From Andalucia godoyi (taxonomy: Eukaryota; Discoba; Jakobea; Jakobida; Andaluciidae): a stretch of 64,000 nucleotides of DNA. The position numbers were made by a program, and so were the translations under genes. The stretch is from NCBI GenBank assembly GCA_009859145.1, contig VRVR01000003.1, positions 372,001-436,000 on the forward strand, in the 5' to 3' direction. Below are positions 21,110 through 30,584 of this stretch, in pieces. The notes beneath the pieces were generated by a model. That model made no database searches and was not told the DNA's origin. It was given only the letters and a program-made list of their open reading frames with translations. Numbering within the stretch: the stretch's first letter is position 1; every line of letters begins with the position of its first letter.

Positions 21110-22786
21110 ATGAATGCTGGTTATGAAATTTTCAGGATCCTGAAACATGCGGACAATCAACGGTGTGCAGATTGCGATGCTGCGGAGCCAAGCTGGGCGT
21201 CGATCAATCTAGGCGTTTTTCTGTGCATTCACTGCAGCGGGATCCACAGAGGTCTTGGTGTTCATATTTCACAGGTAAGATCCGTGGATCTTGATAACTG
21301 GACTCCAGACGCAGTTCGCTTCATGGAAGCTGTGGGAAATCGCAAATCAAACATGTATCACGAGTATAACATGCTTCCATTTGAAAAGCCACAGCCGTCG
21401 GATCCTCACCCTCTCAGAGAGCGATTTATTCGTGCAAAGTATGTGTACAAGGAGTTCATTCCGCATTCAGAAAGCGAGGTTTCGAGGAGGATAACGCTGC
21501 AGGGTCTCCAAAAGGTGGAGAAGAAAGGATTCATGGCGAAACAAGGCGGCGGGAATAAGAGCAAGGCGTGGAAGCGAAGGTGGTTTTTCTTGCGGGATAA
21601 CGTGCTTGCGTACTACAAGAGACAAGAAGATTCTTATCCTGCTGGGCGTCTGACAGTAGGACAAGATGTGTCGATTGACTACGTTCCTGAGACGGTTGAC
21701 CCCACTCGGAAGACGACATTCACTGTAACGACGGCGTCACGGACATACTTCATGAGCACGGAAACCACCGCAGATCTTGTCGACTGGATTGTGGTGCTCA
21801 GGGCTGCGCAGTTTATGCATATGGACAGCTCATCGAAGGACGACTTTGATGCTGATAGCGACTCTGAGGATTCTGCTGGGCAATCTGAGGACCCGAGAGC
21901 TTCTCAGGTGCTGGATCCCGTCGAAAAGTCTGGGTATCTGACGAAGCGAGGGGGTAATTTCCAGAATTGGAAGAAGCGACACTTCGTGCTTGCTGGTCCA
22001 AACCTGTATTATATGAAAACACCGTCGTCGTCCGTTCTCGGCTGCATCTCTCTCATGGATGCACAGGTCGAAATCCCAGCGCAGAGTGTTATCAAGAAGG
22101 AGAACTGCTTTTCAATTATTACTGACAATCGGACGTACTACATCGTCGCGGACAGCAAAGAATCCTTCCGAAGTTGGGTGGATGCCGTCCAGCTGAAATG
22201 CAGGTCATTCGAGAGAAGGAATCGTACACTGTCGCTTGTTCGCAAAAGCATAATGTCGCTGTCGGATGTCATCGCCGATGTGCAGTTGACAGAAAACGAT
22301 TCTCTTACGTTGCCGCCGCATGCTTTGGACGAATCTGGTAATCCGTTGTTGGATGGCGCTCGGGCGATTTTGTGGCTTCGCGACCACAGGCAGTATCAGA
22401 TCGCAGATGATAAGGAGTTTCTTGCGAGGATTTCTTCTATTCAGGAAACAAAAAGAGAAACGATACGCAGCTCATCACTGTTCAGTACGCGCTCGTTTGT
22501 CACCAGTGGACAGTCCCAGTTTCAATTGCTGCATTCTGAGGCGGGTCATCAGATTGAGTCGTCTTGTGTCCCTATCACGCCTTCCACAGATTCAAAGTTT
22601 TTCATGTTACCTGCCGAATCGGATGAGCCGCTGATGTTCGACAAGGACAGCAGTAGTGATGACGATGACAAATTTATCACGGCCCAGTTGGCGCAGGATG
22701 TCGTAGATTCTTCCCCTACCACCCCGGTGTTCCTCGCAAGCGCCCAAGAAGAGAATGATGACACAAAGGAATTGATAGCAGTGTAA
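21110..22786 (+). CDS. ArfGAP with two PH domains (ADAP/centaurin-alpha-like)
   Basis: ArfGAPs stimulate GTP hydrolysis by Arf GTPases in membrane traffic; PH domains bring them to phosphoinositides. The zinc finger is intact: C19, C22, C39 and C42, followed by SGIHRGLGVHISQVRS with the arginine finger at R47. A first PH domain starts near residue 137 (GFMAKQGGGNKSKAWKRRW) and a second near 273 (KSGYLTKRGGNFQNWKKRH). An acidic linker separates them, and a Ser/Thr-rich tail of about 190 residues follows. The order ArfGAP-PH-PH without ankyrin repeats is that of ADAP proteins, although the tail is longer here. It ends 38 bases from the stop of the convergent neighbour. Confidence 0.9.
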   Translation: MNAGYEIFRILKHADNQRCADCDAAEPSWASINLGVFLCIHCSGIHRGLGVHISQVRSVDLDNWTPDAVRFMEAVGNRKSNMYHEYNMLPFEKPQPSDPHPLRERFIRAKYVYKEFIPHSESEVSRRITLQGLQKVEKKGFMAKQGGGNKSKAWKRRWFFLRDNVLAYYKRQEDSYPAGRLTVGQDVSIDYVPETVDPTRKTTFTVTTASRTYFMSTETTADLVDWIVVLRAAQFMHMDSSSKDDFDADSDSEDSAGQSEDPRASQVLDPVEKSGYLTKRGGNFQNWKKRHFVLAGPNLYYMKTPSSSVLGCISLMDAQVEIPAQSVIKKENCFSIITDNRTYYIVADSKESFRSWVDAVQLKCRSFERRNRTLSLVRKSIMSLSDVIADVQLTENDSLTLPPHALDESGNPLLDGARAILWLRDHRQYQIADDKEFLARISSIQETKRETIRSSSLFSTRSFVTSGQSQFQLLHSEAGHQIESSCVPITPSTDSKFFMLPAESDEPLMFDKDSSSDDDDKFITAQLAQDVVDSSPTTPVFLASAQEENDDTKELIAV

Positions 22787-22824
22787 ATCAAAAAAAAACA
22801 CCAACCATTCCTTTACATGCGTAT

Positions 22825-25581
22825 TTACATTTTGCCGTACAACGGTCCTCGCTTCTCTGCTTCCGTGAGAGGAATCGATGGCTTGTACGTGACCTTGGAG
22901 CGGTCGACATGAAGATGCCTCTTAAAGCCGCCATCGTCCTTTGCAGGAGACCCGATCGCCGCTACGAGATCGCTTCGAATCAGCTTCTCAGTCTTGAGCG
23001 AATAGTAGTACGGGACTCTTGCCGGATCCATGTATGTATTATCGGACTGGTGCATGGAAACTGGAGGAACAATTCGAGCAAGGCTCTGCAATCCTTTCTT
23101 CTTGGGCTCGTCGAGCAAGATGTCCTTGAATTTTCCTGCCGAGCGATACTGGATCTTGAAATCCGGATCATCCACCACAAGCTTTCCCTGCCACGTCAGT
23201 ACCTCCTTTTCGCGGTCTTCAAGCAAGTCCTTTGCGTCCGGCAGTTTGAGGCTTGTGAGAGTGGAGTCGAACAGCCCTGGTCTCGAACCTACGAGAGTCG
23301 TAAAAGAAGACTTTTCCTTTCGGAGTCTGGCGCGCTCAGAGTCTACAGGATCAATCCACGGAATGGCAAGTTCCTCGACGCGTGTGCTACTGGGCCTTCT
23401 AGGGTGCTTGTTAAACTGGGATGGATGCCTTGGCTGACAGGTTGAGAACGTGGAAAGCTCCTGTCTTCGAGTCATTCGCTCATGGTCTTCCATATCCACC
23501 GATGGGACCGATGCGGACAGAAATTCATTGGAATACGTATAATACTTCCCTGATTTGGACCGTGTGCTTACTTCTTCACGCAGCTTCTTCTTTTGCAGTT
23601 CCACAGAATTCAAACGTTGGCAGCTGTACATGTACACGGGAAAATCCCCTGGAACATCATCCATGTAGCGCGAAGCAGTTGTGCCAGCAAGAGATCGGCT
23701 CTGTGCATCCACCCCCGGAACAGCACCCACGTTTTCTCTGACAAAATTCCTCTTTGCGCGAAGTCGGTCTGATTGCATCCGTTCCCGAATGTAATCGTAA
23801 TTGGTCGTGTGCATTACTGCCGTCGTTGCGTCGCGGAAATCAACCAACTCTACCACCTGGTCTACCCCGCCAACAAACTTTGCTCTGATGAACTTTCGTG
23901 TAACAATGTTTAGGTTTTCCGGAACAGTCGCAATGCGAAACACGACGCCCGTCGATTCATCTTGGAAGGCATTCGGAGAAAGGAACTTACCAGTGGAATC
24001 AAACGTGTCGCCCTCTTGCAAAGCCATCATCCTCTGTACGGCATGATTCGCTGGCGCATTTGCTGCAGACACGGAAACAGCACTTGTCGCTCTTGAACGA
24101 GCCTCCGTCACTGTCGGATACACATCCGCTCCAAGCTTTTTCAGCGTCTTGAAATCATCATCCGAAAGCCAGATATTCTGTGACGTAACTTCATTCATCT
24201 TTCTGCATTTCAGCAACTGCAAAATTTTCAACCGAAGAGAAGAATTCTGAACGTCGGCAAAAAACCGTTGAATCTTGAGTTTTTGGAGGCCCGACTCTCG
24301 ACCGCCTTCTGCAAACTTGAATTCCGAATTGAAAAGAACAACAATATCGTCATTGTCGCCGTTGGAAAGAGCATACACATCTCTGCAAATCTTCTTCAGC
24401 GTCTCCACATCCGTACACGATACAAAGTTGACGCGAAATTCATCGTCCAGGATCTCGAACCCACACAAAAACTGTTTTTGCGCTCTCGGTTCGGGGGCCA
24501 TCATCGGCTCGGGAGGGATATCTGCAGCGACAGCTGGCGCACCTTTTCCACCTTTCGTTGGGGCGGCGGCAGCGGGTTTGGCGGCGGCGGGAGGTTTGGC
24601 GGCGGCGGCGGCAGCGGCAGCGGCAGGAGGTGCTTTGGCACTGCCTTTTGCTGCTGGGGGAGCAACCTCTGAGACAACCGCGATTGGGACTGCTGGTTCA
24701 ATCAACGGTCGCTTTTGGAAATCAGACGCTCCAGACTCCAACAGAGACACAATTCTTGTCTCGGAATACGGGCAAATAACAACAGCTCGGTATGCTGGAA
24801 GCGGATACACCAATGGAGCACTTCCGTGGTAAAAGTCAAACTCGACACGGAGTGCCGTTTGGTGATCTGTAAACTGCGGCACAGGTCCCGCGATCTTTTC
24901 TGCATTCTGCACAAGAAGCACGGGTGCTTCAGAGCGCATTGATCTCGTCAATCCTTTCACATTCGCAGCCGATTCATCTCTTGTTCCCACAACTTGAAAC
25001 AGGCTCCACAGATCAAATTTAGAGATGCCCTTGTGTCCGCTATGTGTAAACTGCATCTTGAGCTCAAAGCTCTCAAAATCATGGACCTCCGATCTCTTCA
25101 CCACAGCGAACCCAGCAGAACAGTCACAAACGGTCAACGGGTCGCTCTCTCCAAATGGTGGGTTCCTGAGTTTCAAAATGCGATATCGCAGCAAGTCATC
25201 CGGAAACTTTGGCAGCGGTTCCGATAAACTCGCAGAAATAGACAATGTTCTGAAACCCTCAATGCTGAATTGCTTCGAGACATTCACAGACGACTTGAAC
25301 ACAAGATCCGACATGTCAAAGTAGATCGAATGAAGGGGCTTCTCAGCAGAATCGGTCAGTTTCACAAGGACAGGAAACAAGAAGACATCGTGCCGAACAT
25401 CTGAAACCTTCTCAAATGCAAAAGCCGACAGTTTTAAAGGTTCGGTAGTGATGGCATTCGGCTGTGTCGATCCGCCATCCTTGTACTGCAACACAAACTT
25501 TGCGTTTTCCCACTTTGACGAAGGCGGATTTGGCAATCCAGGAACACCAATATCTGCATTGATGTTCAATGTCAGCAGCAT
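22825..25581 (-). CDS. Large protein of unknown function, possibly ciliary (CFAP92/DUF4550-like?)
   Basis: The protein has 918 aa from the ATG at 25581. The N-terminal ~350 residues look like an ordered beta-rich region (MLLTLNINADIGVPGLPN; FELKMQFTHSG). An alanine/proline linker at about residues 310-350 follows (runs of Ala with PAAK). Then come a mixed middle region and a basic, Pro/Tyr-rich C-terminus ending in LTEAEKRGPLYGKM. The frame is open upstream of this ATG, but that part encodes a Phe-rich stretch read from poly-A tracts, so I excluded it. I do not recognise the family securely. The size, acidic N-half and Arg/Lys/Tyr-rich end recall cilia-associated CFAP92-type proteins, a weak suggestion supported only by the ciliary gene content of the window. 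Confidence 0.6.
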   Translation of the reverse strand: MLLTLNINADIGVPGLPNPPSSKWENAKFVLQYKDGGSTQPNAITTEPLKLSAFAFEKVSDVRHDVFLFPVLVKLTDSAEKPLHSIYFDMSDLVFKSSVNVSKQFSIEGFRTLSISASLSEPLPKFPDDLLRYRILKLRNPPFGESDPLTVCDCSAGFAVVKRSEVHDFESFELKMQFTHSGHKGISKFDLWSLFQVVGTRDESAANVKGLTRSMRSEAPVLLVQNAEKIAGPVPQFTDHQTALRVEFDFYHGSAPLVYPLPAYRAVVICPYSETRIVSLLESGASDFQKRPLIEPAVPIAVVSEVAPPAAKGSAKAPPAAAAAAAAAKPPAAAKPAAAAPTKGGKGAPAVAADIPPEPMMAPEPRAQKQFLCGFEILDDEFRVNFVSCTDVETLKKICRDVYALSNGDNDDIVVLFNSEFKFAEGGRESGLQKLKIQRFFADVQNSSLRLKILQLLKCRKMNEVTSQNIWLSDDDFKTLKKLGADVYPTVTEARSRATSAVSVSAANAPANHAVQRMMALQEGDTFDSTGKFLSPNAFQDESTGVVFRIATVPENLNIVTRKFIRAKFVGGVDQVVELVDFRDATTAVMHTTNYDYIRERMQSDRLRAKRNFVRENVGAVPGVDAQSRSLAGTTASRYMDDVPGDFPVYMYSCQRLNSVELQKKKLREEVSTRSKSGKYYTYSNEFLSASVPSVDMEDHERMTRRQELSTFSTCQPRHPSQFNKHPRRPSSTRVEELAIPWIDPVDSERARLRKEKSSFTTLVGSRPGLFDSTLTSLKLPDAKDLLEDREKEVLTWQGKLVVDDPDFKIQYRSAGKFKDILLDEPKKKGLQSLARIVPPVSMHQSDNTYMDPARVPYYYSLKTEKLIRSDLVAAIGSPAKDDGGFKRHLHVDRSKVTYKPSIPLTEAEKRGPLYGKM

Positions 25582-26218
25582 GCCGAAAGACGTGACCCTG
25601 CAGCTCGTGGCAACGTTCTGTTTCAAAAAACAAAAAAAAACAAAGAAAAAAAACACGAAAAAACCGCCAAACTCCCAAAAAAACACTGCCCAAACCTCGC
25701 GGTTCTCTAAATGAATATCTGTGACAACTGAATGACTTTGGAGAACCAAAAGAACGATGTAACCTATATAATTAAATTTTAAAAAGAATACGAAGAAAGA
25801 GAGAACGAAAAACGATCGATGCGTCAGGATTTCAGAGCAGAAGGAAAAAAAAACGTTGAGGGAAAAAAATAACAAGCCGCTGCATCAATGCATCAAGCAC
25901 AATCCCCCTGCGAGCCAAAAAAAAAAAAAGAGGATGCATGGTTGGTACTGGCGTTGGAGGACAAGAAACAAATGATTCTGCCCCCGCCAAAAACGGCTTT
26001 CGTTTGAGGATCCGAAGTCCATCATTCAAAAGGTCCAGTGTTCCGAGTTCCCGAGTTGCGTTTTCTGTGAAATTTGTTATTGTTGAGAGGGTTTTTTCGG
26101 CATTGTATGATCTGCAGTGTACGTGAGGTGTGAACAGCAAGTATGTACAAATACACCAGGAAATAGGAATAATAATCGTACCAACTTGTAGCAGTAAGTA
26201 GTAAGAAACAGCAGTAGT
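25582..26218. promoter_or_regulatory. Divergent promoter region
   Basis: 637 bases between divergent genes, with long A tracts around 25627-25680 and 25918-25931. No other gene is recognised. A short 5' exon of either neighbour could lie here. Confidence 0.35.
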
Positions 26219-29101
26219 ATGACGTCGTTACTTGATTTTGAGCTGGAGTCGGTTCTTGGCCAGGGGACGTACGGACGTGTGTACAAGGGATTCCGGAAAA
26301 GCGATCATCGGTCGTGTGTTTTAAAGGAGGTGTCTCTTGATGGACTTTCGCCTCGAGACCGAGAAGATGCATTGAATGAATCGAAGATTCTTGCTCAATG
26401 CGACCATTTCAACATTGTGAAGTACTTGTCTTCGTTTATCCAGCAGAATGTGTTGTACATTGTCATGGATTTTGCTGGCGGTGGAGATTTGGCTGCGGTG
26501 ATCAAGACCAGGTACACGAAGCCTTCCGAGTCTGCGAACGCAGAAGGGATTGATGAAGATATGGTGTGGAATTATCTGATTCAGGTGTGTCAAGGTCTGA
26601 AGTACCTCCACGACAAGCGCATTTTGCACCGGGATTTGAAACCCGCAAATGTCTTTTTGGATGAGAATAACAATGTCAAGATTGGTGACATGGGGCTCGG
26701 AAGACTCCTTGGCCCGCATTCGCAATACGCAATGACTGGAGTCGGAACGCCGTTGTACTTTTCGCCCGAGATTTGCATGGACAGACCGTACAACGAAAAG
26801 TCTGATATTTGGGCTCTCGGATGCATCGTGTACGAAATGTGCACCGGGCTGCCGCCGTTCATCGCATCGAACCAAATTGCACTAGCCAAGAAAATCTGCA
26901 ATGATCCGGTTCCGCCGATTTCCGGAACGCGATACAGCTCCGAATTACAGTTTTTGGTGTCCAAGATGCTCGAGAAGGACCCTACGAAACGTCCAGATGT
27001 CAACCAGGTTTTGGGATACCATGGTGTCCAGATCCGAATTGAACGCGCTCGGATGAGGCACCGAGAAATCAAGCTTCGAGACCACTATTTGCAGAGGGAA
27101 ACGCAGCTGAAAGCCGACTACGAGTCGCGAATTCGTGAACTGGAACGAAAGATTCGAGCGCTTGAAGCAGAAAATGTTACGTTGCGCATGCTGCGAAAGG
27201 ACGGGGCCCCAAGTGGCGAGTCGACACCCTCCAGCGGCTCTGCGAGAAGCTCGCCGTCTCCGGCACCAAAACCTCGTGTTCTAGGAAAAACACCATCGAC
27301 GCCATCGCTGCAGGATGACAATCCTATCGCATTCCGGTCCTCGGAACTGCTTTCTGCGCCATCGCCTGTGTTTTTTGCAAAAACTGCTGCCGATGTCTCT
27401 GCCGAGCATGAAAATCCGTCTCGAAACTCCAACGGTCTCGGCGGCCATCCACCGCCGTCTCATCCTCATCCCCATAATAATGGCCATAATGGTGCCTCTT
27501 CAACACCGATTGTTCCAATTCCGGTTCGTCCTGGAGCCTCAGCACCTGCCGCGCGTGCAGCGTCTCCACACGGTGGGAACAATGCCAAAAGCGATCTCAT
27601 GACGCCTCCGCAGTCTCCAAGACCTGTTGTATCGCCCTCCCCTGGTCGCGCGACACCTCGGAAAACCCCGTCCAAGTCGCCATCGAGACCGCGGTCGGCA
27701 CTTCGGGGTGGAACTCCTACGCCAGGGTCGCAAGGGTCGTCTCCTGGCAGCGCATCCAACAAGCGTCTTCCGCTGTTTCCACCGGATTTGTTTGGTCTCT
27801 GCTCACCGAGCCTTGCGGCGAAGCTGCCCGGAATCCCTTCGCTGTTTTCGTGGAGACGGATTGGCTTTGCAGATGTTGCTCCGTCAACATTGATGAACCG
27901 TGGTGGCGAGGTGAGCCTGTCGACGGCAGGCCCTGGACCGAACGCAAATGTGAACAACAATAGCAATAATGGAAGTGTGAATGGAAACAGCAGTGCTCCT
28001 CGAGAAATCACACTAAATAAGTCGGATGATCGAATCGTTATTCAAAAGGTGTGGCAGAACATGGAAAAACGCGTCTTGTTGGCCCCTGCACGGAAGGGCC
28101 TGATCATTTTGTTCAAGGTCAACGAAGCAAACTCACAACGAGTACTTGTCAAATCGGTTCGCGTCTCCGACTCTAGCTCCGAGTGGTTCCGCAAGGTCAA
28201 GACCCCGCTGTCCGTGTTTCCCATCCAGGTGGCACCACGGTGCGTGCCCGGTGCTCGGTATGGCATTATTGTATCCGCAGAGTCTCTTGGAAGCCGATCT
28301 GCAACGGAGTCCGAGTCTCAAGAGACGAGTTTTCCTGCGCCTGTGGACATTTGCGAAGTCATTATTGAATTTTCGCAGCTCAACTCCGTGGATGAGGTTG
28401 TGATTTCCGAGTATGACGAGTCACTTCGGCAGATGATCGAGCACCCGCAAAGTTGGATGCAGGGCCTGTCTACCATGGGAGCATCATCGGCGGACGATTC
28501 TGTTATACGCACTGCATCCCCGAGTGATGCCGGTCTGAAGCTCCGAACTGCGTCTCCTCAGACTGCCCGCGAGTTTTCGCCGATGTCCAGATCCAAGATG
28601 GAGCCCGCCTCTGCGATCTCCGCAGAAAAAGCACCGCTCGCTCGACCAAAGTCTGCTTCGTCTGTGCGAAGTTCTCCGCAGCCTTCGCCGGCAACTCAGT
28701 CCTCCGATCTGATTTTGCGGAAAGCACAACAGCAGCGAACCGAACATGCGCAGTTTGCGGACGAAGAACGCCGTCGTAAGTTAGGATCCCTTTTCCAGAA
28801 CCGCAAAGAAGAGCCTGAAACCCCTCCGCCAGCCCCAAGAGGCAAGGCCACCATTGCAGCAGACGTATCTCCTGCGACTCCTCCTCGTCAGTCGCATCCG
28901 GTGTCCGGCGCAGCTCCTGTTGTTTCTGCTCCCTCGCCATCTGGCTCACCAGTGCATCGTCGTTCTGCAACGGTGTCGTCGTCTGCAGCGACAAGTCCGT
29001 CGAAGTCGGAAGACCATTCGACACTGCTTCAACGCCTTCGAAACGAGCGCAAGATGAAGGCGTCCCCAGCCAAGTCGACGTCCCACGCTCCAGCCAGCTG
29101 A
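26219..29101 (+). CDS. NEK-family serine/threonine kinase with long Ser/Pro tail
   Basis: NIMA-related kinases act in mitosis and in ciliary assembly. The kinase domain occupies residues 7-270. It has the glycine loop GQGTYGRV, the catalytic Lys in CVLKEVSL (K36), HRDLKPANV (about 137), and GDMGLGRLL with DMG in place of DFG (D157). The activation segment reads TGVGTPLYFSPE. The DMGLGR motif resembles the GDLGLGRFF of NEK6/NEK7. A short coiled coil follows (residues ~280-325, ESRIRELERKIRALEAEN). After that come more than 600 residues of Ser, Pro and Ala-rich sequence containing one ordered island (about 600-720; RIVIQKVWQNMEKRVLL). The tail is far longer than in NEK6/7, so the subfamily assignment is open. 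Confidence 0.9.
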   Translation: MTSLLDFELESVLGQGTYGRVYKGFRKSDHRSCVLKEVSLDGLSPRDREDALNESKILAQCDHFNIVKYLSSFIQQNVLYIVMDFAGGGDLAAVIKTRYTKPSESANAEGIDEDMVWNYLIQVCQGLKYLHDKRILHRDLKPANVFLDENNNVKIGDMGLGRLLGPHSQYAMTGVGTPLYFSPEICMDRPYNEKSDIWALGCIVYEMCTGLPPFIASNQIALAKKICNDPVPPISGTRYSSELQFLVSKMLEKDPTKRPDVNQVLGYHGVQIRIERARMRHREIKLRDHYLQRETQLKADYESRIRELERKIRALEAENVTLRMLRKDGAPSGESTPSSGSARSSPSPAPKPRVLGKTPSTPSLQDDNPIAFRSSELLSAPSPVFFAKTAADVSAEHENPSRNSNGLGGHPPPSHPHPHNNGHNGASSTPIVPIPVRPGASAPAARAASPHGGNNAKSDLMTPPQSPRPVVSPSPGRATPRKTPSKSPSRPRSALRGGTPTPGSQGSSPGSASNKRLPLFPPDLFGLCSPSLAAKLPGIPSLFSWRRIGFADVAPSTLMNRGGEVSLSTAGPGPNANVNNNSNNGSVNGNSSAPREITLNKSDDRIVIQKVWQNMEKRVLLAPARKGLIILFKVNEANSQRVLVKSVRVSDSSSEWFRKVKTPLSVFPIQVAPRCVPGARYGIIVSAESLGSRSATESESQETSFPAPVDICEVIIEFSQLNSVDEVVISEYDESLRQMIEHPQSWMQGLSTMGASSADDSVIRTASPSDAGLKLRTASPQTAREFSPMSRSKMEPASAISAEKAPLARPKSASSVRSSPQPSPATQSSDLILRKAQQQRTEHAQFADEERRRKLGSLFQNRKEEPETPPPAPRGKATIAADVSPATPPRQSHPVSGAAPVVSAPSPSGSPVHRRSATVSSSAATSPSKSEDHSTLLQRLRNERKMKASPAKSTSHAPAS

Positions 29102-29381
29102 TGCTTCCTTTCCTTCTTCTCCTTATCCCCTTTTGTAAATATATCGAAGTAGCCGTCATTTCTTCTGCTTCCGTCATCTGTGTGTGTTTGCTTGTTTGTT
29201 TTATTAATCGTTTATTTAAAAAAAGCAATATTCACCTGGTTCTGCATACATATTGTACATCGCGGATCACCAGTCTGTGTGTTCTTCCCTCCTCCGTCAA
29301 CGGCAAAACAAGGACAGATTCGCTGAAATCAATGGAAGACGTCGCTGCATGCTCGAACACAGCGCTGTTTCTCTTCTCTCG
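29102..29381. other. Convergent intergenic space
   Basis: 280 bases between two stop codons (NEK + and CaaX protein -), probably both 3' untranslated regions. Nothing else is seen. Confidence 0.5.
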
Positions 29382-30059
29382 TTACATGATTGAACACCAC
29401 CAGTGCACCTCTGCACCAGCATCGATTCGTGATCTCTTCGCAGCCGGAGCTGGCGGCTCCGGGGCCTTTGAATCGTCGATACTCTCCAGAGTAATCTCCT
29501 TATGCGGTTCCTTGTCATCATCTCCAAACAGCAGCTTGTCCACCTGCGTCTGGCTCTCTCCGTCGTCTCCAGCAACACTTCCTTCAGTCTCCTCTTCCCC
29601 ATTCTCTGCATGCTTCTGTGACCGCACACGGCGCTTCTTGTCCGTGCCCTTTGCTGCAGACGCCGACGCCCCCAAAGGAGCCCCAGTTCCAGCGCTGTCT
29701 TCGTCCGTCTCTTCACGATCTCGTTTCAGAGCAATCCTGCGAGATCGGCGAGCTGGCGTGTCCGACACGTCCTGGGAAAGCCCAGTTCCGGCACCAGACT
29801 CTGCTTCGACAGACGACGATGCCTGCGACGCATCCGACCCACGGCGCTTTCTCAGAGACCGGGTTGACCGCGGAGTCTCCATCGCTGCATCGTCATGTCG
29901 AGCAGGCGTGGACGGTGCCATTGTTGTGCGTCTACGCGACCGCACAGATGAAGACTGAGTTCCTGTTTCATTCTCTGAAATCGCAGCATCTTCAGACACT
30001 GAGTCGTCTGCAACATCCTCTTTTTGTTGCTTTGGAAGTAACGATTTGCGAGGAGGCAT
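29382..30059 (-). CDS. Low-complexity basic/acidic protein ending in CaaX box CSIM
   Basis: This 225-aa protein is unrecognised by family. It is disordered and highly charged. Basic clusters resembling nuclear localisation signals (SLRKRRGS, RRSRRIALKRDRE, DKKRRVRS) alternate with acidic or Ser/Thr stretches (EDAAISENE, LLFGDDDKE). Several Ser/Thr-Pro sites are present (STPAR, DTPAR, ETPRS). The last residues are VHWWCSIM, a perfect CaaX prenylation box in which the final Met favours farnesyl transferase. CSIM is also the box of human prelamin A. A nuclear, membrane-tethered protein is a reasonable inference, but no lamin-like rod is present. The start is the first ATG, and the reading is supported by charged composition rather than homology. 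It converges on the NEK gene. Confidence 0.65.
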   Translation of the reverse strand: MPPRKSLLPKQQKEDVADDSVSEDAAISENETGTQSSSVRSRRRTTMAPSTPARHDDAAMETPRSTRSLRKRRGSDASQASSSVEAESGAGTGLSQDVSDTPARRSRRIALKRDREETDEDSAGTGAPLGASASAAKGTDKKRRVRSQKHAENGEEETEGSVAGDDGESQTQVDKLLFGDDDKEPHKEITLESIDDSKAPEPPAPAAKRSRIDAGAEVHWWCSIM

Positions 30060-30094
30060 TCTTGTTTTCGCTGAAGGCTCTGTGTGTGTGTGTG

Positions 30095-30125
<31 letters not shown>

Positions 30126-30584
30126 GTGTCTGCCTATCTTGAAACAGCGCAGCGAAAAACTTTTTAAAAATGGGTTTCAAACCAAAAAATTAATTAAAAA
30201 AATAGAAGGAAAAAAAAAGTTGGGGAAAAAAAATAGGACAAAAATGCAAAGCGGGAAAAGGCATTGCAACGCAAAAGAAAAGAGGCAGTTTTTTTCCAAT
30301 TGTCAATCGTAGATGGAACCGTTGAATAATAACATGTCATTGTCATATATACGAAAGGAAGTATGCATAAACAAAACACGGTCAAAACAGGCCGACACTA
30401 GCACGTTTTTTGTTTCACAGGAATTCGTGCTTACGCACGCTCGGCCAGAATTCAGCCTGCGACACAGGCTCCGCATTTTCGACGCTCTTTAACGCAGCAT
30501 CCGTAGCCATCTGTTCTATCATTCGTTGCTTTGGCTTTTTGGTTTCACTTTTTTTAATTCAAATATGGGCGTGAGTGCGCTGGG
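30060..30584. other. 5' region of CaaX gene with TG/TCTG repeat
   Basis: This holds a TG run followed by TCTG repeats (30080-30131), then A-rich sequence. It is likely the promoter of the CaaX gene on the minus strand. No gene is recognised. Confidence 0.4.
30080..30131. repeat. (TG)n(TCTG)n microsatellite
   Basis: A compound tandem repeat just upstream of the CaaX gene start, directly visible. Confidence 0.9.

Noticed and set aside
25582-25875. N-terminal extension of the 22825-25581 protein (about 98 more residues)
   Set aside because: It is Phe-rich and reads through poly-A tracts in a promoter-like region; ordered sequence begins at the ATG at 25581.
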